Assembly: GCF_004959935.1 (NCBI RefSeq)
Contig: NZ_SMYN01000010.1
Coordinates: forward strand, 62,247-126,246
DNA from: Falsirhodobacter xinxiangensis
GTDB taxonomy: Bacteria > Pseudomonadota > Alphaproteobacteria > Rhodobacterales > Rhodobacteraceae
Direction of reading: 5' to 3'
DNA length: 64,000 bases
Shown in pieces: positions 55,835 through 64,000 of this stretch. Made by a program: the position numbers and the translations under genes. How positions within the stretch are numbered: position 1 is the stretch's first letter; the number at the start of each line of letters is the position of its first letter. A model generated the notes under the pieces. It saw only the letters and a list, made by a program, of their open reading frames with translations. It had not been told where the DNA came from and ran no database searches.

Positions 55835-56800
55835 ATGATGACCACCACGCTTTCACGCAGACGATTTGCAGCCCTGATGATGGCCGTGTCGACCCTTGCG
55901 GCCGCTCCGCTGCACGCGCAGGACGTGGTGCTGCGGGTGGGTGATCAGGTCGGTGCCGAACGTGCCCGTCTGGAAGCCGCGGGTCTGCTGGACGACGTTC
56001 CTTACCGCATCGAATGGTCGGTCTATCCGGCGGCGGTCAACCTGCACGAGGCGCTGAAGGCGGGGGCAATCGATGTTGGCTCGTCGGCGGATTCGCCTGC
56101 GGTGGCGGCCATTGCGGGCGGGTCGCCCGTCAAGATCGCGGCGGCCTTCAACAACGGCGGTCGCGGCACGTCGATCATTGTTCCGAAGGACAGCGATATC
56201 CAATCCGTCGCGGATCTGCGCGGCAAGACCATCTCGCCCACCACGCGGGGCAGCGTTTCGCATTATCTGGTTCTGGGTGCGTTGAGCCAGGCGGGGATTG
56301 ATCCATCCGAAGTCACGCTGGCCTTCCTTGCGCCCACCGATGCCTCGGCCGCGTTTCAGGCGGGCAGCATCGACGCGTGGGGCACATGGGGCATCTATAC
56401 GGCGCGGACGACGGGTGTTCTTGGTGCGAGGAAGCTGATCGACGGCGAGGGCATCAACAGCGGTTATTCCGTCTATGCCGCAACCGAAGACGCCTTGGCA
56501 GACCCCGCGCGCCGCGCAGCCATTGCGGATTATGCGGACCGGATGGAGCGTGCCTATGCATGGTCGCGCGACAACCACGAGGATTTCATCGCCTTCTACA
56601 GCGGCTTCACCAAGCAGGATGCCGAGGTCGTGGAGCCGATGTTCGAGGAACAGACCTCCTACGAACGCCGACCGCTTGACGACAAACTGGCAGCCGATCT
56701 TCAGCAGGTCTTCGACACATGGGTCGAGGCAAACGTGCTGCAGGGCGATCTGGACCTCGCATCCTTTGTCGAGCGGGAGCCGCTGGAGGTGTCGCAATGA
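55835..56800 (+). CDS. SsuA-like sulfonate ABC transporter substrate-binding protein
   Basis: A 321-residue periplasmic protein with a twin-arginine-like signal (TLSRRRFAALM) cleaved near AAPLHA|QD. The NrtA/SsuA fold is shown by the HEALKAGAIDVGSSADSP region (SsuA: AL..G.ID.G..G..P), ISPTTRGSVSHYLVLGAL and FQAGSIDAWGTWG. Aliphatic sulfonates or sulfate esters are the family's usual ligands. GGAGCAACC precedes the ATG. It is first in a five-gene operon ending with an SsuD-type monooxygenase, which supports sulfonate use. Confidence 0.85.
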   Translation: MMTTTLSRRRFAALMMAVSTLAAAPLHAQDVVLRVGDQVGAERARLEAAGLLDDVPYRIEWSVYPAAVNLHEALKAGAIDVGSSADSPAVAAIAGGSPVKIAAAFNNGGRGTSIIVPKDSDIQSVADLRGKTISPTTRGSVSHYLVLGALSQAGIDPSEVTLAFLAPTDASAAFQAGSIDAWGTWGIYTARTTGVLGARKLIDGEGINSGYSVYAATEDALADPARRAAIADYADRMERAYAWSRDNHEDFIAFYSGFTKQDAEVVEPMFEEQTSYERRPLDDKLAADLQQVFDTWVEANVLQGDLDLASFVEREPLEVSQ

Positions 56801-57627
56801 CGCTGATGACCCCATTCCGCCCCGCGCCGGATCTGGTGCGGCTGCGGCCCGCAGGCACCCGCCATGGCGCAGCACGCGGATTGCGGCGCGCCATAGGGCC
56901 TGTGCTGCTGCTGGCACTTTGGCAACTGGCGTCCATGACCGGCGTTCTGCCCGCCGAGGTTCTAGCCGCGCCCTCTACCGTCGTCGGCAGCGCCGCAGGG
57001 TTGATCGGGACGGGAGAGCTTCAGGCCGCGATCGCTGTCTCGCTGCAGCGGGTGCTGGCAGGGCTGGCGATTGGCGGCGGCATCGGCGTGTTGCTGGCCG
57101 TCACCGCAGGCCTGACACGGCTGGGCGAGGATCTGGTCGATGCGCCGATGCAGATGCTGCGCACCGTTCCCAACGTCGCGCTGATCCCGCTGCTGATCAT
57201 CTGGCTGGGCATCGGCGAGGCGCCGAAGATCGCCCTTATCGCGCTGGCCACCGCCTTTCCGCTGTATATCAACGTTTACGCAGGCATCCGCGGCGTCGAC
57301 CAGACGCTGGTCGAAGCGGCGCGGACGTTGGGCATGGGCCGCGCCGCGCTAGTGCGCCATGTCATCCTGCCGGGGGCGTTGCCGAATGCGCTGGTCGGTT
57401 TCCGTTACGCCTTGGGCGTCGCGTGGCTGGCGCTGGTCTTCGGCGAACAGATCAACGCGACCGCTGGCATCGGCTATCTGATGGCCACCGCGCGCGAGTT
57501 CTTCCAGACAGACGTCATCGTCGTCTGTCTTGTCGTTTACGCCCTTTTGGGGCTGGCCGTGGACTTCATCGTCCGCCTGTTGGAAAGGAGCCTTCTTGCA
57601 TGGCGTCCCTCGTTCACCGGAACATAA
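56797..57627 (+). CDS. SsuC-like sulfonate ABC transporter permease
   Basis: A 276-residue permease with six helices. The EAA loop is EAARTLGMGRAALVRHVILPGALP (about 168-191), and LIPLLIIWLGIGEAPKI matches SsuC/TauC. ATGA overlap with the binding-protein gene. A 30-residue basic N-terminus precedes the first helix. Confidence 0.9.
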   Translation: MTLMTPFRPAPDLVRLRPAGTRHGAARGLRRAIGPVLLLALWQLASMTGVLPAEVLAAPSTVVGSAAGLIGTGELQAAIAVSLQRVLAGLAIGGGIGVLLAVTAGLTRLGEDLVDAPMQMLRTVPNVALIPLLIIWLGIGEAPKIALIALATAFPLYINVYAGIRGVDQTLVEAARTLGMGRAALVRHVILPGALPNALVGFRYALGVAWLALVFGEQINATAGIGYLMATAREFFQTDVIVVCLVVYALLGLAVDFIVRLLERSLLAWRPSFTGT

Positions 57628-58328
57628 CCCAAGCCATCCCCGATGCTGTTCGCATCACCAGACTGAACCGCACCTTCGACGGTCGCCGTGTGATCGAGGG
57701 GCTGGACCTGTCCATCGCTGCGGGCGAGTTCGTGGTGCTGTTGGGTGCCTCTGGCTGCGGGAAATCGACGCTGCTGCGCATCCTCGGCGATCTTGACCGC
57801 GATTTCGATGGCGAGGTCGAGGTGCCCGCCCGCCGCGCCGTGGCATTTCAGGCGCCCCGCCTGATGCCGTGGAAGAAGGTCTGGCGCAACGTGACGCTAG
57901 GTCTGCCCCGAGCCGACCGCCAGCTTGCCGAACGCGCGCTGGCCGAGGTCGGCCTTTCCCACCGCGCCGATGTCTGGCCCAAGGTGTTGTCGGGCGGTGA
58001 GGCGCAGCGGGCATCCCTTGCCCGCGCGCTGGTGCGCGAGCCCGAGCTTCTGCTGCTGGACGAACCCTTTGCGGCACTCGACGCGCTTACCCGCATCAAG
58101 GCACAGGCGCTGGTCGCCGAACTGTGGCAGCGCCACGGTTGCGCGGTCCTTCTGGTGACCCATGATGTCGAGGAAGCCGCGCTGCTTGCCGACCGCGTGC
58201 TGGTCATGAAGGACGGCGTCATCGCCCATGAGCATCGCATCGACCTGCCGCGTCCGCGCGACGTGGCCGACCCCGCAATCGCGCGTCTCCGTGGTCGGTT
58301 CCTCGACTGGCTGGGTGTGCATCACTGA
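57600..58328 (+). CDS. SsuB-like sulfonate ABC transporter ATPase
   Basis: A 242-residue ATPase: Walker A GASGCGKST (about 48-56), Q-loop VAFQAPRLMPWKKV typical of SsuB (AFQ..RL.PW), signature LSGGEAQR and Walker B LLLLDEPFAALD. GGAAAGGAG precedes ATG 57600, which lies 28 bases inside the permease gene. It energises the transporter. Confidence 0.92.
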   Translation: MASLVHRNITQAIPDAVRITRLNRTFDGRRVIEGLDLSIAAGEFVVLLGASGCGKSTLLRILGDLDRDFDGEVEVPARRAVAFQAPRLMPWKKVWRNVTLGLPRADRQLAERALAEVGLSHRADVWPKVLSGGEAQRASLARALVREPELLLLDEPFAALDALTRIKAQALVAELWQRHGCAVLLVTHDVEEAALLADRVLVMKDGVIAHEHRIDLPRPRDVADPAIARLRGRFLDWLGVHH

Positions 58329-58339
58329 AAGGATAACAG

Positions 58340-58795
58340 ATGACCGAACAGACCCCCATCGCAAAGAACTGGAAAACCGAGGGCATCCGTGTGATCGCCC
58401 CCCGCGCGCGCGATACCGGAACGCCGGAAACCAAAGGCATGAACCGGCAGGTCGCCATTTCCGGCGCCCGCACGGGCTCCTCGGCGCTCTGGGCCGGCAC
58501 CAACCACATCCGCCCGGGCGAGATCACCGGCGCCCACCATCACGGGCCGCTGGAAAGCATCATTTATGTCGTGTCCGGCACCGCGCTGATGCGGTGGGGC
58601 GAACGGCTGGAGTTCATCACCAGGGTCGAGGCGGGATCGTTCCTGCTGGTGCCCCCCTACATGCCGCATCAGGAGCTGAACGCCTCGGACACCGAGGATC
58701 TGCATTGCGCGCTGGTGCGCAGCGGGACCGAGGAAGTCGTGGTCAACCTGCCCGATCTGGACATCACCGACGATCCCGAATGGATCACCTTTTGA
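58340..58795 (+). CDS. Cupin-domain protein of the organosulfur operon
   Basis: A 151-residue single-cupin protein. Motif 1 is GEITGAHHHGPLESIIYVVSG (His-x-His-x5-Glu, metal ligands about 72-79) and motif 2 is VPPYMPHQELN with the fourth ligand His near 114. It probably binds Fe, Mn or another divalent metal. AAGGATAACAG precedes the ATG. Placed between the transporter ATPase and the flavin monooxygenase, it may act on the imported substrate or its product. Confidence 0.85.
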   Translation: MTEQTPIAKNWKTEGIRVIAPRARDTGTPETKGMNRQVAISGARTGSSALWAGTNHIRPGEITGAHHHGPLESIIYVVSGTALMRWGERLEFITRVEAGSFLLVPPYMPHQELNASDTEDLHCALVRSGTEEVVVNLPDLDITDDPEWITF

Positions 58796-58805
58796 GGAGC
58801 CCCGC

Positions 58806-59894
58806 ATGACCATCGAATTCATCGGCTATATCGGCAACCGAAACGGCTCCGAAACCATCCCGTATCATGGCCCCGTCATCGACCGCGAACATATCCGGGC
58901 CGCCGCCGCCATCCACGAAAATGGCGGTTTCGACCGCGTTCTGCTGGCCTTCCATTCGCATTCGCCCGAAAGCCTGCTGGTCGGCCAATATGCGGCCAGC
59001 GTGACCTCGCGGCTGGGCTTTTTGCTGGCGCACCGCCCCGGTTTCGTGGCGCCGACGCTTGCGGCGCGGCAGCTTGCCACGCTGGATCATCTGACCGACG
59101 GGCGCGTGGCCGTCCACATCATCACCGGCGCGGCGGATGCCGAGATGGCACGCGACGGTGACTGGCTGGGCAAGGACGAACGCTATGCCCGTGCCTCGGA
59201 ATATATCGATATCCTGCGGCAGCAATGGCAGGCGGAAGAACCGTTCGACTATACCGGCCAATACTACCGCGTATCGGGCGCACGGTCCGAGGTGCAGCCG
59301 CGCAACCTGCCGGTATTCTTCGGCGGCTCCTCCGCTGCGGCGCTCGCGGTCGCGGGCAAGCATGCCGACACCTATGCCCTTTGGGGCGAGACGCTGGAGC
59401 AGGTGGCAGAAACCATCGCCGCCGTCCGCGCCGCCGCCGCGCCCCACGGACGCCGCCCGCGCTTCAGCCTGTCGCTGCGCCCGATCCTTGCCGAAACCGA
59501 GGACGCGGCGTGGGCCAAGGCCGAGCGTCTTCTGGCCCGCGCGACCGAACTGCGGCAGGACGGCGCTACGCGCCACATCTCCACCGGCGGAAGCGCAACG
59601 CCCCCGAACGAAGGCTCGCGCCGGTTGCTGGCGGCGGCGGATAAAGGCGCGCGCCTCGACAAAAGGCTCTGGACCGGAATGGCGAAGCTGACCGGCGCCG
59701 CGGGCAATTCCACCTCGCTTGTAGGCACGGCCGATCAGGTGGCTGAGGCGATGATGGATTACCACCGCATCGGCATTGACACCTTCCTGATCCGCGGCTT
59801 CGATCCGCTGGAGGATGCCTTCGTCTATGGCCGTGACCTGATCCCCCGCGTGCGGGCCCTCGCGGGTGAGGATCATGTAATCGCGGCAGAATGA
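58806..59894 (+). CDS. SsuD-like LLM-class flavin-dependent monooxygenase
   Basis: A 362-residue bacterial luciferase-like monooxygenase. FDRVLLAFHSHSPESLLVGQYAA, HRPGFVAPTLAARQLATLDHLTDGRV and HIITGAADAEMARDGDW are the alkanesulfonate monooxygenase signature regions (SsuD: N-I-V-T-G). It would use FMNH2 and O2 to release sulfite from an organosulfonate or a related substrate. GAGGAG overlaps the cupin stop region. No SsuE flavin reductase is encoded nearby. Confidence 0.9.
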   Translation: MTIEFIGYIGNRNGSETIPYHGPVIDREHIRAAAAIHENGGFDRVLLAFHSHSPESLLVGQYAASVTSRLGFLLAHRPGFVAPTLAARQLATLDHLTDGRVAVHIITGAADAEMARDGDWLGKDERYARASEYIDILRQQWQAEEPFDYTGQYYRVSGARSEVQPRNLPVFFGGSSAAALAVAGKHADTYALWGETLEQVAETIAAVRAAAAPHGRRPRFSLSLRPILAETEDAAWAKAERLLARATELRQDGATRHISTGGSATPPNEGSRRLLAAADKGARLDKRLWTGMAKLTGAAGNSTSLVGTADQVAEAMMDYHRIGIDTFLIRGFDPLEDAFVYGRDLIPRVRALAGEDHVIAAE

Positions 59895-59950
59895 ACGGCC
59901 AAGACTGATATTGCGAAGTTGCAACGCGGAAGGACCCTCCTCCGCGGGCA

Positions 59951-59967
59951 TCCTCGCCTTGCGAGGA
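59951..59967. terminator. Hairpin between convergent operons
   Basis: TCCTCGC-CTT-GCGAGGA is a 7-bp perfect stem in the 93-base gap between the monooxygenase and CopC-CopD genes. It lacks a T-run on either side, so it is a weak or Rho-assisted end signal. Confidence 0.35.
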
Positions 59968-59987
59968 AAAGGCGCGGAAAATCATCT

Positions 59988-61523
59988 TTACGGACGGGAA
60001 GGGGCCAAGGTCACGATGTCCATGATTTTCTCGGCGCGGAAGTCGCTGATGGTCAGCATGACGGTCAGCACCCAGAACCCGTCCATCGGCAGCACGAAGG
60101 TGCCGGCCTCCACGGTGGTGCTGCCGTCGCCCTCCACGCGGCGCGCGAGGGGGCCCAGCCCGTAGGCAGGTTTTGCGAACGTGACCTCTGCGGCAAGCGG
60201 CGACAGCGGCGCACCGTCAAGGCGAAGGTCCTCCAGCCGCGCGGCAACGGGTCCGGCGCGATCGGAGTTCAGCACCAACGTGCCCGTGATGGCGCCCGAG
60301 GCAAGCGGCTGGCGCAACTCCGCCGGCGGGGGGATCAGGCTGCGCGGGGGTGGGGTGAAACGCCATGATGCGAGGGTGCCCACGATCAGCACCGCCAGCA
60401 CCAGTTCGGCGCCGATGCTGCGGACAAGCGGGCCGTGGCGACCGATCATCGCCAGCCCCGTCAGCCGATGGCGGTTCCATAGGGCAAGCGCAAGAAGCGC
60501 CGCAACCAGCGTCAGCTTGGCCAGCAACACGCGGCCATAGGCGGTCGCCCAAAGTGCCGCCGGTTGTTCAACTTGCACCACGGCAATGGCGCAGCCGCTG
60601 GCCAGCAGCACCCCCAGCCCCCAAGGGATCATCTGCGAAAAGCGCCTCAGCGCCGCCGCGCCGCCTCCCGTGCGCAAAGCAATGGCCAGAACCGGAAGCG
60701 CCCCGATCCACAGTGCCGCAGCCAAGACGTGCAATGCGATCGCAGGTCGCATCAACATCTGCGGCGGCGCAGTCGCGGCATGGCCCGCCACGGCGGCCGA
60801 GGCGGTCGTGGCAAGCAGTGCCAGAATGACCATCGCGCGATGGCGGGCAAAGAGAAGAGCGGCGAATGTCGCGCCTGCAAGCAGCAGGGCAAGTGCCGAG
60901 GGGCCGGTCACCGCCTCGCGCCACGGTGCGGCGGTGGCAACTGCCGAAAGCGGCAAGCCCAGCAGTTCAAGCCCCTGCGTCAGCGCCACGACCGGCAGCG
61001 CCACGAGCCCCACCGCCGCAGCGCCATTCGTAATGTTCCGCGCAGAACGTGCGAGCAGCCCGAAGGCCGCCGCTCCCGCCCCCACCAGCAGGGCGGACAG
61101 AAGGATGCTGCGCGCCGCCCAAAGCAGAAGGCGGGTCGGCAGCGGCGCGGCTGTTTCCACCGGCCGGATCTGCGACGGCGCACCGATCGAAAATAGCGTT
61201 CCGCCTGCCAGGGGATGCCCATCCTCGGCGGTGACGCGCCAGGATATGAGGTGGCTTCCCTGCTGCTGTAACGGGCGAAGTGCCCAACTGACGGCATTGC
61301 CTTGGAGGGTGGCTGCAGGCAGCGTGTGGGTGGTGCCGTCCGGCTTTGTCACTCGCGCGACTAGCGGCCGGACGGGGCTGTCGAAGTGCAGGTTGACCGC
61401 ATCGGGGCCCGCGTCGAGGATTGCGCCATCTGCTGGATCCGTCTCCATCAGCGCGGCGTGGCCATGGGCAGCCCCGCTGCACAGCACCAACAGCAGGATC
61501 GCGCATCTAAAGATCGAAGTCAT
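59988..61523 (-). CDS. CopC-CopD fusion, copper uptake/handling membrane protein
   Basis: A 511-residue protein: signal peptide, periplasmic CopC domain (about 22-115), eight or so membrane helices of CopD (about 130-425) and a C-terminal periplasmic beta domain. After cleavage an N-terminal His (His20 or His22, HGHAALMETDP) and Asp101-x-His103 (AEDGHPLAGG) form the CopC histidine-brace Cu(II) site. CopD-type helices are thought to move copper inward. The gene starts at the overlapping TGATG with the YcnI gene. YcnJ of Bacillus has the same fusion. Confidence 0.9.
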   Translation of the reverse strand: MTSIFRCAILLLVLCSGAAHGHAALMETDPADGAILDAGPDAVNLHFDSPVRPLVARVTKPDGTTHTLPAATLQGNAVSWALRPLQQQGSHLISWRVTAEDGHPLAGGTLFSIGAPSQIRPVETAAPLPTRLLLWAARSILLSALLVGAGAAAFGLLARSARNITNGAAAVGLVALPVVALTQGLELLGLPLSAVATAAPWREAVTGPSALALLLAGATFAALLFARHRAMVILALLATTASAAVAGHAATAPPQMLMRPAIALHVLAAALWIGALPVLAIALRTGGGAAALRRFSQMIPWGLGVLLASGCAIAVVQVEQPAALWATAYGRVLLAKLTLVAALLALALWNRHRLTGLAMIGRHGPLVRSIGAELVLAVLIVGTLASWRFTPPPRSLIPPPAELRQPLASGAITGTLVLNSDRAGPVAARLEDLRLDGAPLSPLAAEVTFAKPAYGLGPLARRVEGDGSTTVEAGTFVLPMDGFWVLTVMLTISDFRAEKIMDIVTLAPSRP

Positions 61524-61948
61524 CAGGGGGCAAGCACCCGAACGCGCGGCGCGGGGCTGCCTGCGTTTTCATCGGTCTCTATCCAGCGGTGCTCGGCATC
61601 GCCGCAAATCTGGATGACCGGCAGCAGAAGCGGATCGGGTGCGTCGGGCGCGACGGTCGCGCTTATGGTGAAGGCACCGTGGTCGCGATCGTTCAGGATG
61701 CCGCCGGTCCAGGCGATCTCGGTCGCCGAGGCGGTGGCGGTCCAGCCGTCCGGAGCCACCGGCGTGACGCCCTGCAACCCGAAAGGCACGCCAAGGCGCA
61801 GGCCCGTAGTGGGCGCGCCTGCGCAGCCGTGCCCGATCTCCAGCGCAATCTCCACCTGTGTGCCGGCGGTGACTTCGATCGGATCGGTATGGACATGGGC
61901 CTGCGCGGGCAGCGCGACGAGGGTGAGAAGGGAGAGTCTGAGGATCAT
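61523..61948 (-). CDS. YcnI-like DUF1775 copper-binding protein
   Basis: A 141-residue exported protein. Cleavage after PAQA leaves His18 as the first residue (HVHTDPIEV), the N-terminal copper-brace residue of DUF1775/YcnI proteins; LEIGHGCAG (about 36-43) and GLRLGVPFGLQGVTP are family regions. No C-terminal membrane anchor is present, so it is soluble in the periplasm, shorter than Bacillus YcnI. It probably delivers copper to CopC-CopD. AAGGTAAC precedes the ATG. Confidence 0.85.
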   Translation of the reverse strand: MILRLSLLTLVALPAQAHVHTDPIEVTAGTQVEIALEIGHGCAGAPTTGLRLGVPFGLQGVTPVAPDGWTATASATEIAWTGGILNDRDHGAFTISATVAPDAPDPLLLPVIQICGDAEHRWIETDENAGSPAPRVRVLAP

Positions 61949-61968
61949 CTTGTTACCTTGGAGAGAAT

Positions 61969-62757
61969 TCACCAGCTTGCTTCGAGGCCCAGATGCCCCA
62001 GTGCCTGACGGCGCAGATCGGCCAGCTGCGGATCGCCCCGATGCCGGGGATAGGGCAGATCGACAGGCAGATCGGCGACGATGCGGGCGGGGCGCGGGCC
62101 AAAGACGATGACACGCTGCGCGAGGAATATCGCCTCTTCGACGTCATGCGTCACCAGCACCGCCGTCAGTCCGGTCTGTTGCCAGAGCGAGACCAGCTCG
62201 GCCTGCATCGCCAGCCGTGTCAGCGAGTCCAGCTTGCCCAGCGGCTCGTCAAGCAGCAGCAGGTTCGGGCGGTTGACCAATGCGCGGGCAAGCGCCACTC
62301 GCTGCGCCATGCCGCCAGAAAGCTGATGTGGATAAGCCTTGTCGAACCCTTCCAGCCCGACCATGCGGATCGCTGCGTCAACCCGACGCCCTTCGGTCTT
62401 CAGGATACCCTGTGCTTCCAACCCCAGTGCCACATTCGCGCGCACCGTGCGCCAGGGGAAAAGGGTCGGATCCTGAAACACGAGGATGCGGGACGGATCA
62501 GGATCGCCAACCTTGGCCCCGTCCACCTTGATCGACCCTGCCACGGGATGATCAAGCCCGGCCACAAGCCGCAGCAACGTGGACTTTCCGCAACCCGAAG
62601 GGCCAAGGAGGGCGACGAAGGCACCCGGTTCGATATCGAACGAAACGTCGTCGAGCACGGGCAGCGGTTTGCCCTCCAGATCGAAGCGGTGGCTGACCGC
62701 GTCGACCGCGATGCTGCGGCCCGCTTCGGGAACGGTCTGAAGTGCGGCGGCTACCAT
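61969..62757 (-). CDS. SsuB/TauB-like ABC transporter ATPase
   Basis: A 262-residue ATPase: Walker A GPSGCGKST (about 50-58), Q-loop LVFQDPTLFPWRTV, signature LSGGMAQR and Walker B LLLLDEPLGKLDSLTR. Typical of nitrate/sulfonate/taurine importers. AAGGAG precedes the ATG, which overlaps the permease gene by 7 bases. The YcnI gene begins only 20 bases after its stop. Confidence 0.92.
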   Translation of the reverse strand: MVAAALQTVPEAGRSIAVDAVSHRFDLEGKPLPVLDDVSFDIEPGAFVALLGPSGCGKSTLLRLVAGLDHPVAGSIKVDGAKVGDPDPSRILVFQDPTLFPWRTVRANVALGLEAQGILKTEGRRVDAAIRMVGLEGFDKAYPHQLSGGMAQRVALARALVNRPNLLLLDEPLGKLDSLTRLAMQAELVSLWQQTGLTAVLVTHDVEEAIFLAQRVIVFGPRPARIVADLPVDLPYPRHRGDPQLADLRRQALGHLGLEASW

Positions 62758-63740
62758 CTTACGACTCCTTTTTGCCAGACAAGAACTCGGTCGCGGATGC
62801 GGAACAGCAGCGTGATCAGCCCCGAACACATCGCGGCCATCACGAACAGCGCGCCATACATGTTGGCATAGGCGGCCCAGCCCTGCGCCCATTGCAGATA
62901 CCAGCCGAGTCCTGCCTCGACGCCCAGCATCTCGGCCACGACAAGGACGGCAAAGGATGTGGACAGGCCCATGAACAGACCGACGAAAACATGCGGCAAT
63001 GCCGCCGGAATCGCGACCTTCAGGATCAGGAAGCGCGGGCTTGCGCCAAGCGTGCGGGCGATCTCGTAGTAATCGCGGTTCACCGCCGCGACGCCCGACC
63101 ATGTCAGCACTGCGACCGGAAAGGCGGTGGAAAAGGCGATCAGGAAAACGCTGGCCGATCCCGAGGTCGGAAAGATGAAGAACGCCAGCGGCAACCATGC
63201 GGTGGCGGGAAGCGGCCCGATATAGCGCAGAAGCGGGACCGACCAGTAGCTGAACGCCCGCGACCAGCCCATCGCGATGCCGATGGAAAAACCCGCCGCA
63301 GCGCCCCAGAGGAACCCCTGACCCAGCAGCAGCACCGAGAACCAGGCGCTGTGGAGCATCTTGGGCCAGTCGTAGAGGAATACCTCGAACATGGCCTGAG
63401 GCGTGGGGAAGAAGGGTTGCGGCAAGATTCCGGTTTTGGCAGTCAGCACCGTCCAGACGACGGTCGCGACCGCGATGGCGAAAAGCCACGGCCCACGAAG
63501 CTGCGTCCATGCGCCGGCCCGCCCAAGCCGCCCGCCGAACAGCCCGAACAAGCCCACGACCGCGCCCAAGGCGGCCCATGTCAGCGACAGCTCACGCACA
63601 AGGGGTTGGAACGTCAGATCGGGCCACCACGAAAGCAGCGCCGCCGCCCCGAACCAGCCAAGGGCGGCCAGGAGGGTGACGGGCTGCAGCGCGGTGACGG
63701 GGCCGACATCCAGACGGAGGGTGGTTTCTGTTGTCGTCAT
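62751..63740 (-). CDS. SsuC/TauC-like ABC transporter permease with N-terminal extension
   Basis: A 329-residue permease. The core (about 115-329) carries the EAA loop EIARTLGASPRFLILKVAIPAALP and helices typical of the NrtB/SsuC family. About 95 extra residues at the N-terminus add two or three hydrophobic segments (22-40, 50-68, 83-100), so it is longer than usual (near 260). GAGGAGGTCGCG precedes the ATG; the binding-protein gene ends 10 bases upstream. Confidence 0.9.
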   Translation of the reverse strand: MTTTETTLRLDVGPVTALQPVTLLAALGWFGAAALLSWWPDLTFQPLVRELSLTWAALGAVVGLFGLFGGRLGRAGAWTQLRGPWLFAIAVATVVWTVLTAKTGILPQPFFPTPQAMFEVFLYDWPKMLHSAWFSVLLLGQGFLWGAAAGFSIGIAMGWSRAFSYWSVPLLRYIGPLPATAWLPLAFFIFPTSGSASVFLIAFSTAFPVAVLTWSGVAAVNRDYYEIARTLGASPRFLILKVAIPAALPHVFVGLFMGLSTSFAVLVVAEMLGVEAGLGWYLQWAQGWAAYANMYGALFVMAAMCSGLITLLFRIRDRVLVWQKGVVRW

Positions 63741-63750
63741 CGCGACCTCC

Positions 63751-64000
63751 TCATGTGCTCAGCACGTCGGCGTAGACCCGATCGGCAAATCCCTGCGGAT
63801 CGGTCGAGCGGCGGAAGACGTTGATTTCGCGCAGCTCCTCGGCATAAAGCGCGATTTCGTCACGCAGGCTTACGCCAGTGGGGGTGTGGTCGTGCGTCTG
63901 GTCCTGAAGCACAGCAACCAAATCCTCGATGGAGCGGCCGCGCGGGGCTTGGGGCAGGAACGCGCGTGCGGCGTCCTCGGGCTTGGCCACCGTCCAGTCC
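63751..64000 (-). CDS. ABC transporter substrate-binding protein, C-terminal part (gene continues beyond window)
   Basis: The frame is open to the window end and gives DWTVAKPEDAARAF, then IEDLVAVLQDQTHDHTPTGVSLRDEIALYAEELREINVFRR and DPQGFADRVYADVL. The pattern of helices and an F-A-x-x-V-Y-A-D-x-L end is that of NrtA/SsuA-type binding proteins. It is the first visible gene of the minus-strand ABC-YcnI-CopCD unit. The ligand pocket lies outside the window. Confidence 0.8.
   Translation of the reverse strand, partial: DWTVAKPEDAARAFLPQAPRGRSIEDLVAVLQDQTHDHTPTGVSLRDEIALYAEELREINVFRRSTDPQGFADRVYADVLST

Noticed and set aside
60586-61617. Long plus-strand frame antisense to CopC-CopD and YcnI
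   Set aside because: Ser/Ala/Arg-rich product without hydrophobic or domain pattern; the minus-strand genes are well supported.

Overview
The window is high-GC chromosomal DNA of an alphaproteobacterium, most likely of the Rhodobacterales (Rhodobacter/Paracoccus-like). The evidence is the dense GC-rich coding, the PleD-type regulator next to a DUF3572 gene, the YcjX/YcjF-type pair, a RimI-TsaB-NifU-like cluster, gshB facing a YifB/ComM gene, and a glutathione S-transferase tail of a kind I associate with this order. No rRNA, tRNA or CRISPR array was seen.

1-47.5 kb is a conserved backbone. It opens with an aldo/keto reductase tail, a lipocalin-like lipoprotein and a DUF983 protein. An ECF sigma locus follows (EF-hand protein, sigma factor, one-TM regulator, Spy/CnrX-like sensor), then a PleD-like diguanylate cyclase, DUF3572 and a HAD phosphatase. 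Next come acs-adk-MHS transporter; truA with a tautomerase; the YcjX/YcjF pair; a Tat-exported MBL-fold hydrolase with a metallopeptidase; glpD-glpK; DUF1428; purU; ychF; a VOC protein; trpA; TIGR02186 with a TauE/SafE protein; and a nucleoside-type BMP ABC transporter in one operon with purine nucleoside phosphorylase. A NifU-like-tsaB-rimI operon follows, with an Irr-like palindrome and a TTGACA promoter in front. After two MFS transporters, a universal stress protein and ilvE come trpS, a rhomboid lacking both catalytic residues, murJ, glnD, an LpoA-like lipoprotein, rsmI-yraN, gshB and yifB.

About 47.9-55.8 kb looks like an accessory island. It begins exactly where a glutathione S-transferase gene has lost its 5' part. 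It is gene-sparse and AT-richer, and it has a tyrosine recombinase near its right end. Its cargo is a CPA1 Na+/H+ antiporter, a PHB-depolymerase-like esterase with a CopG-type regulator (promoter and operator visible), a cold-shock protein with a structured leader and a strong terminator, a transglutaminase with an extra C-terminal module, and several small unknown genes.

55.8-64 kb carries two convergent units. The plus-strand unit encodes an SsuA/SsuC/SsuB-type transporter, a cupin and an SsuD-like flavin monooxygenase, so organosulfur use is likely. The minus-strand unit encodes a second SsuABC/TauABC-like transporter running directly into a YcnI (DUF1775) protein and a CopC-CopD fusion. 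That joins a small-organic-anion importer to periplasmic copper handling and is the most unusual arrangement in the window.
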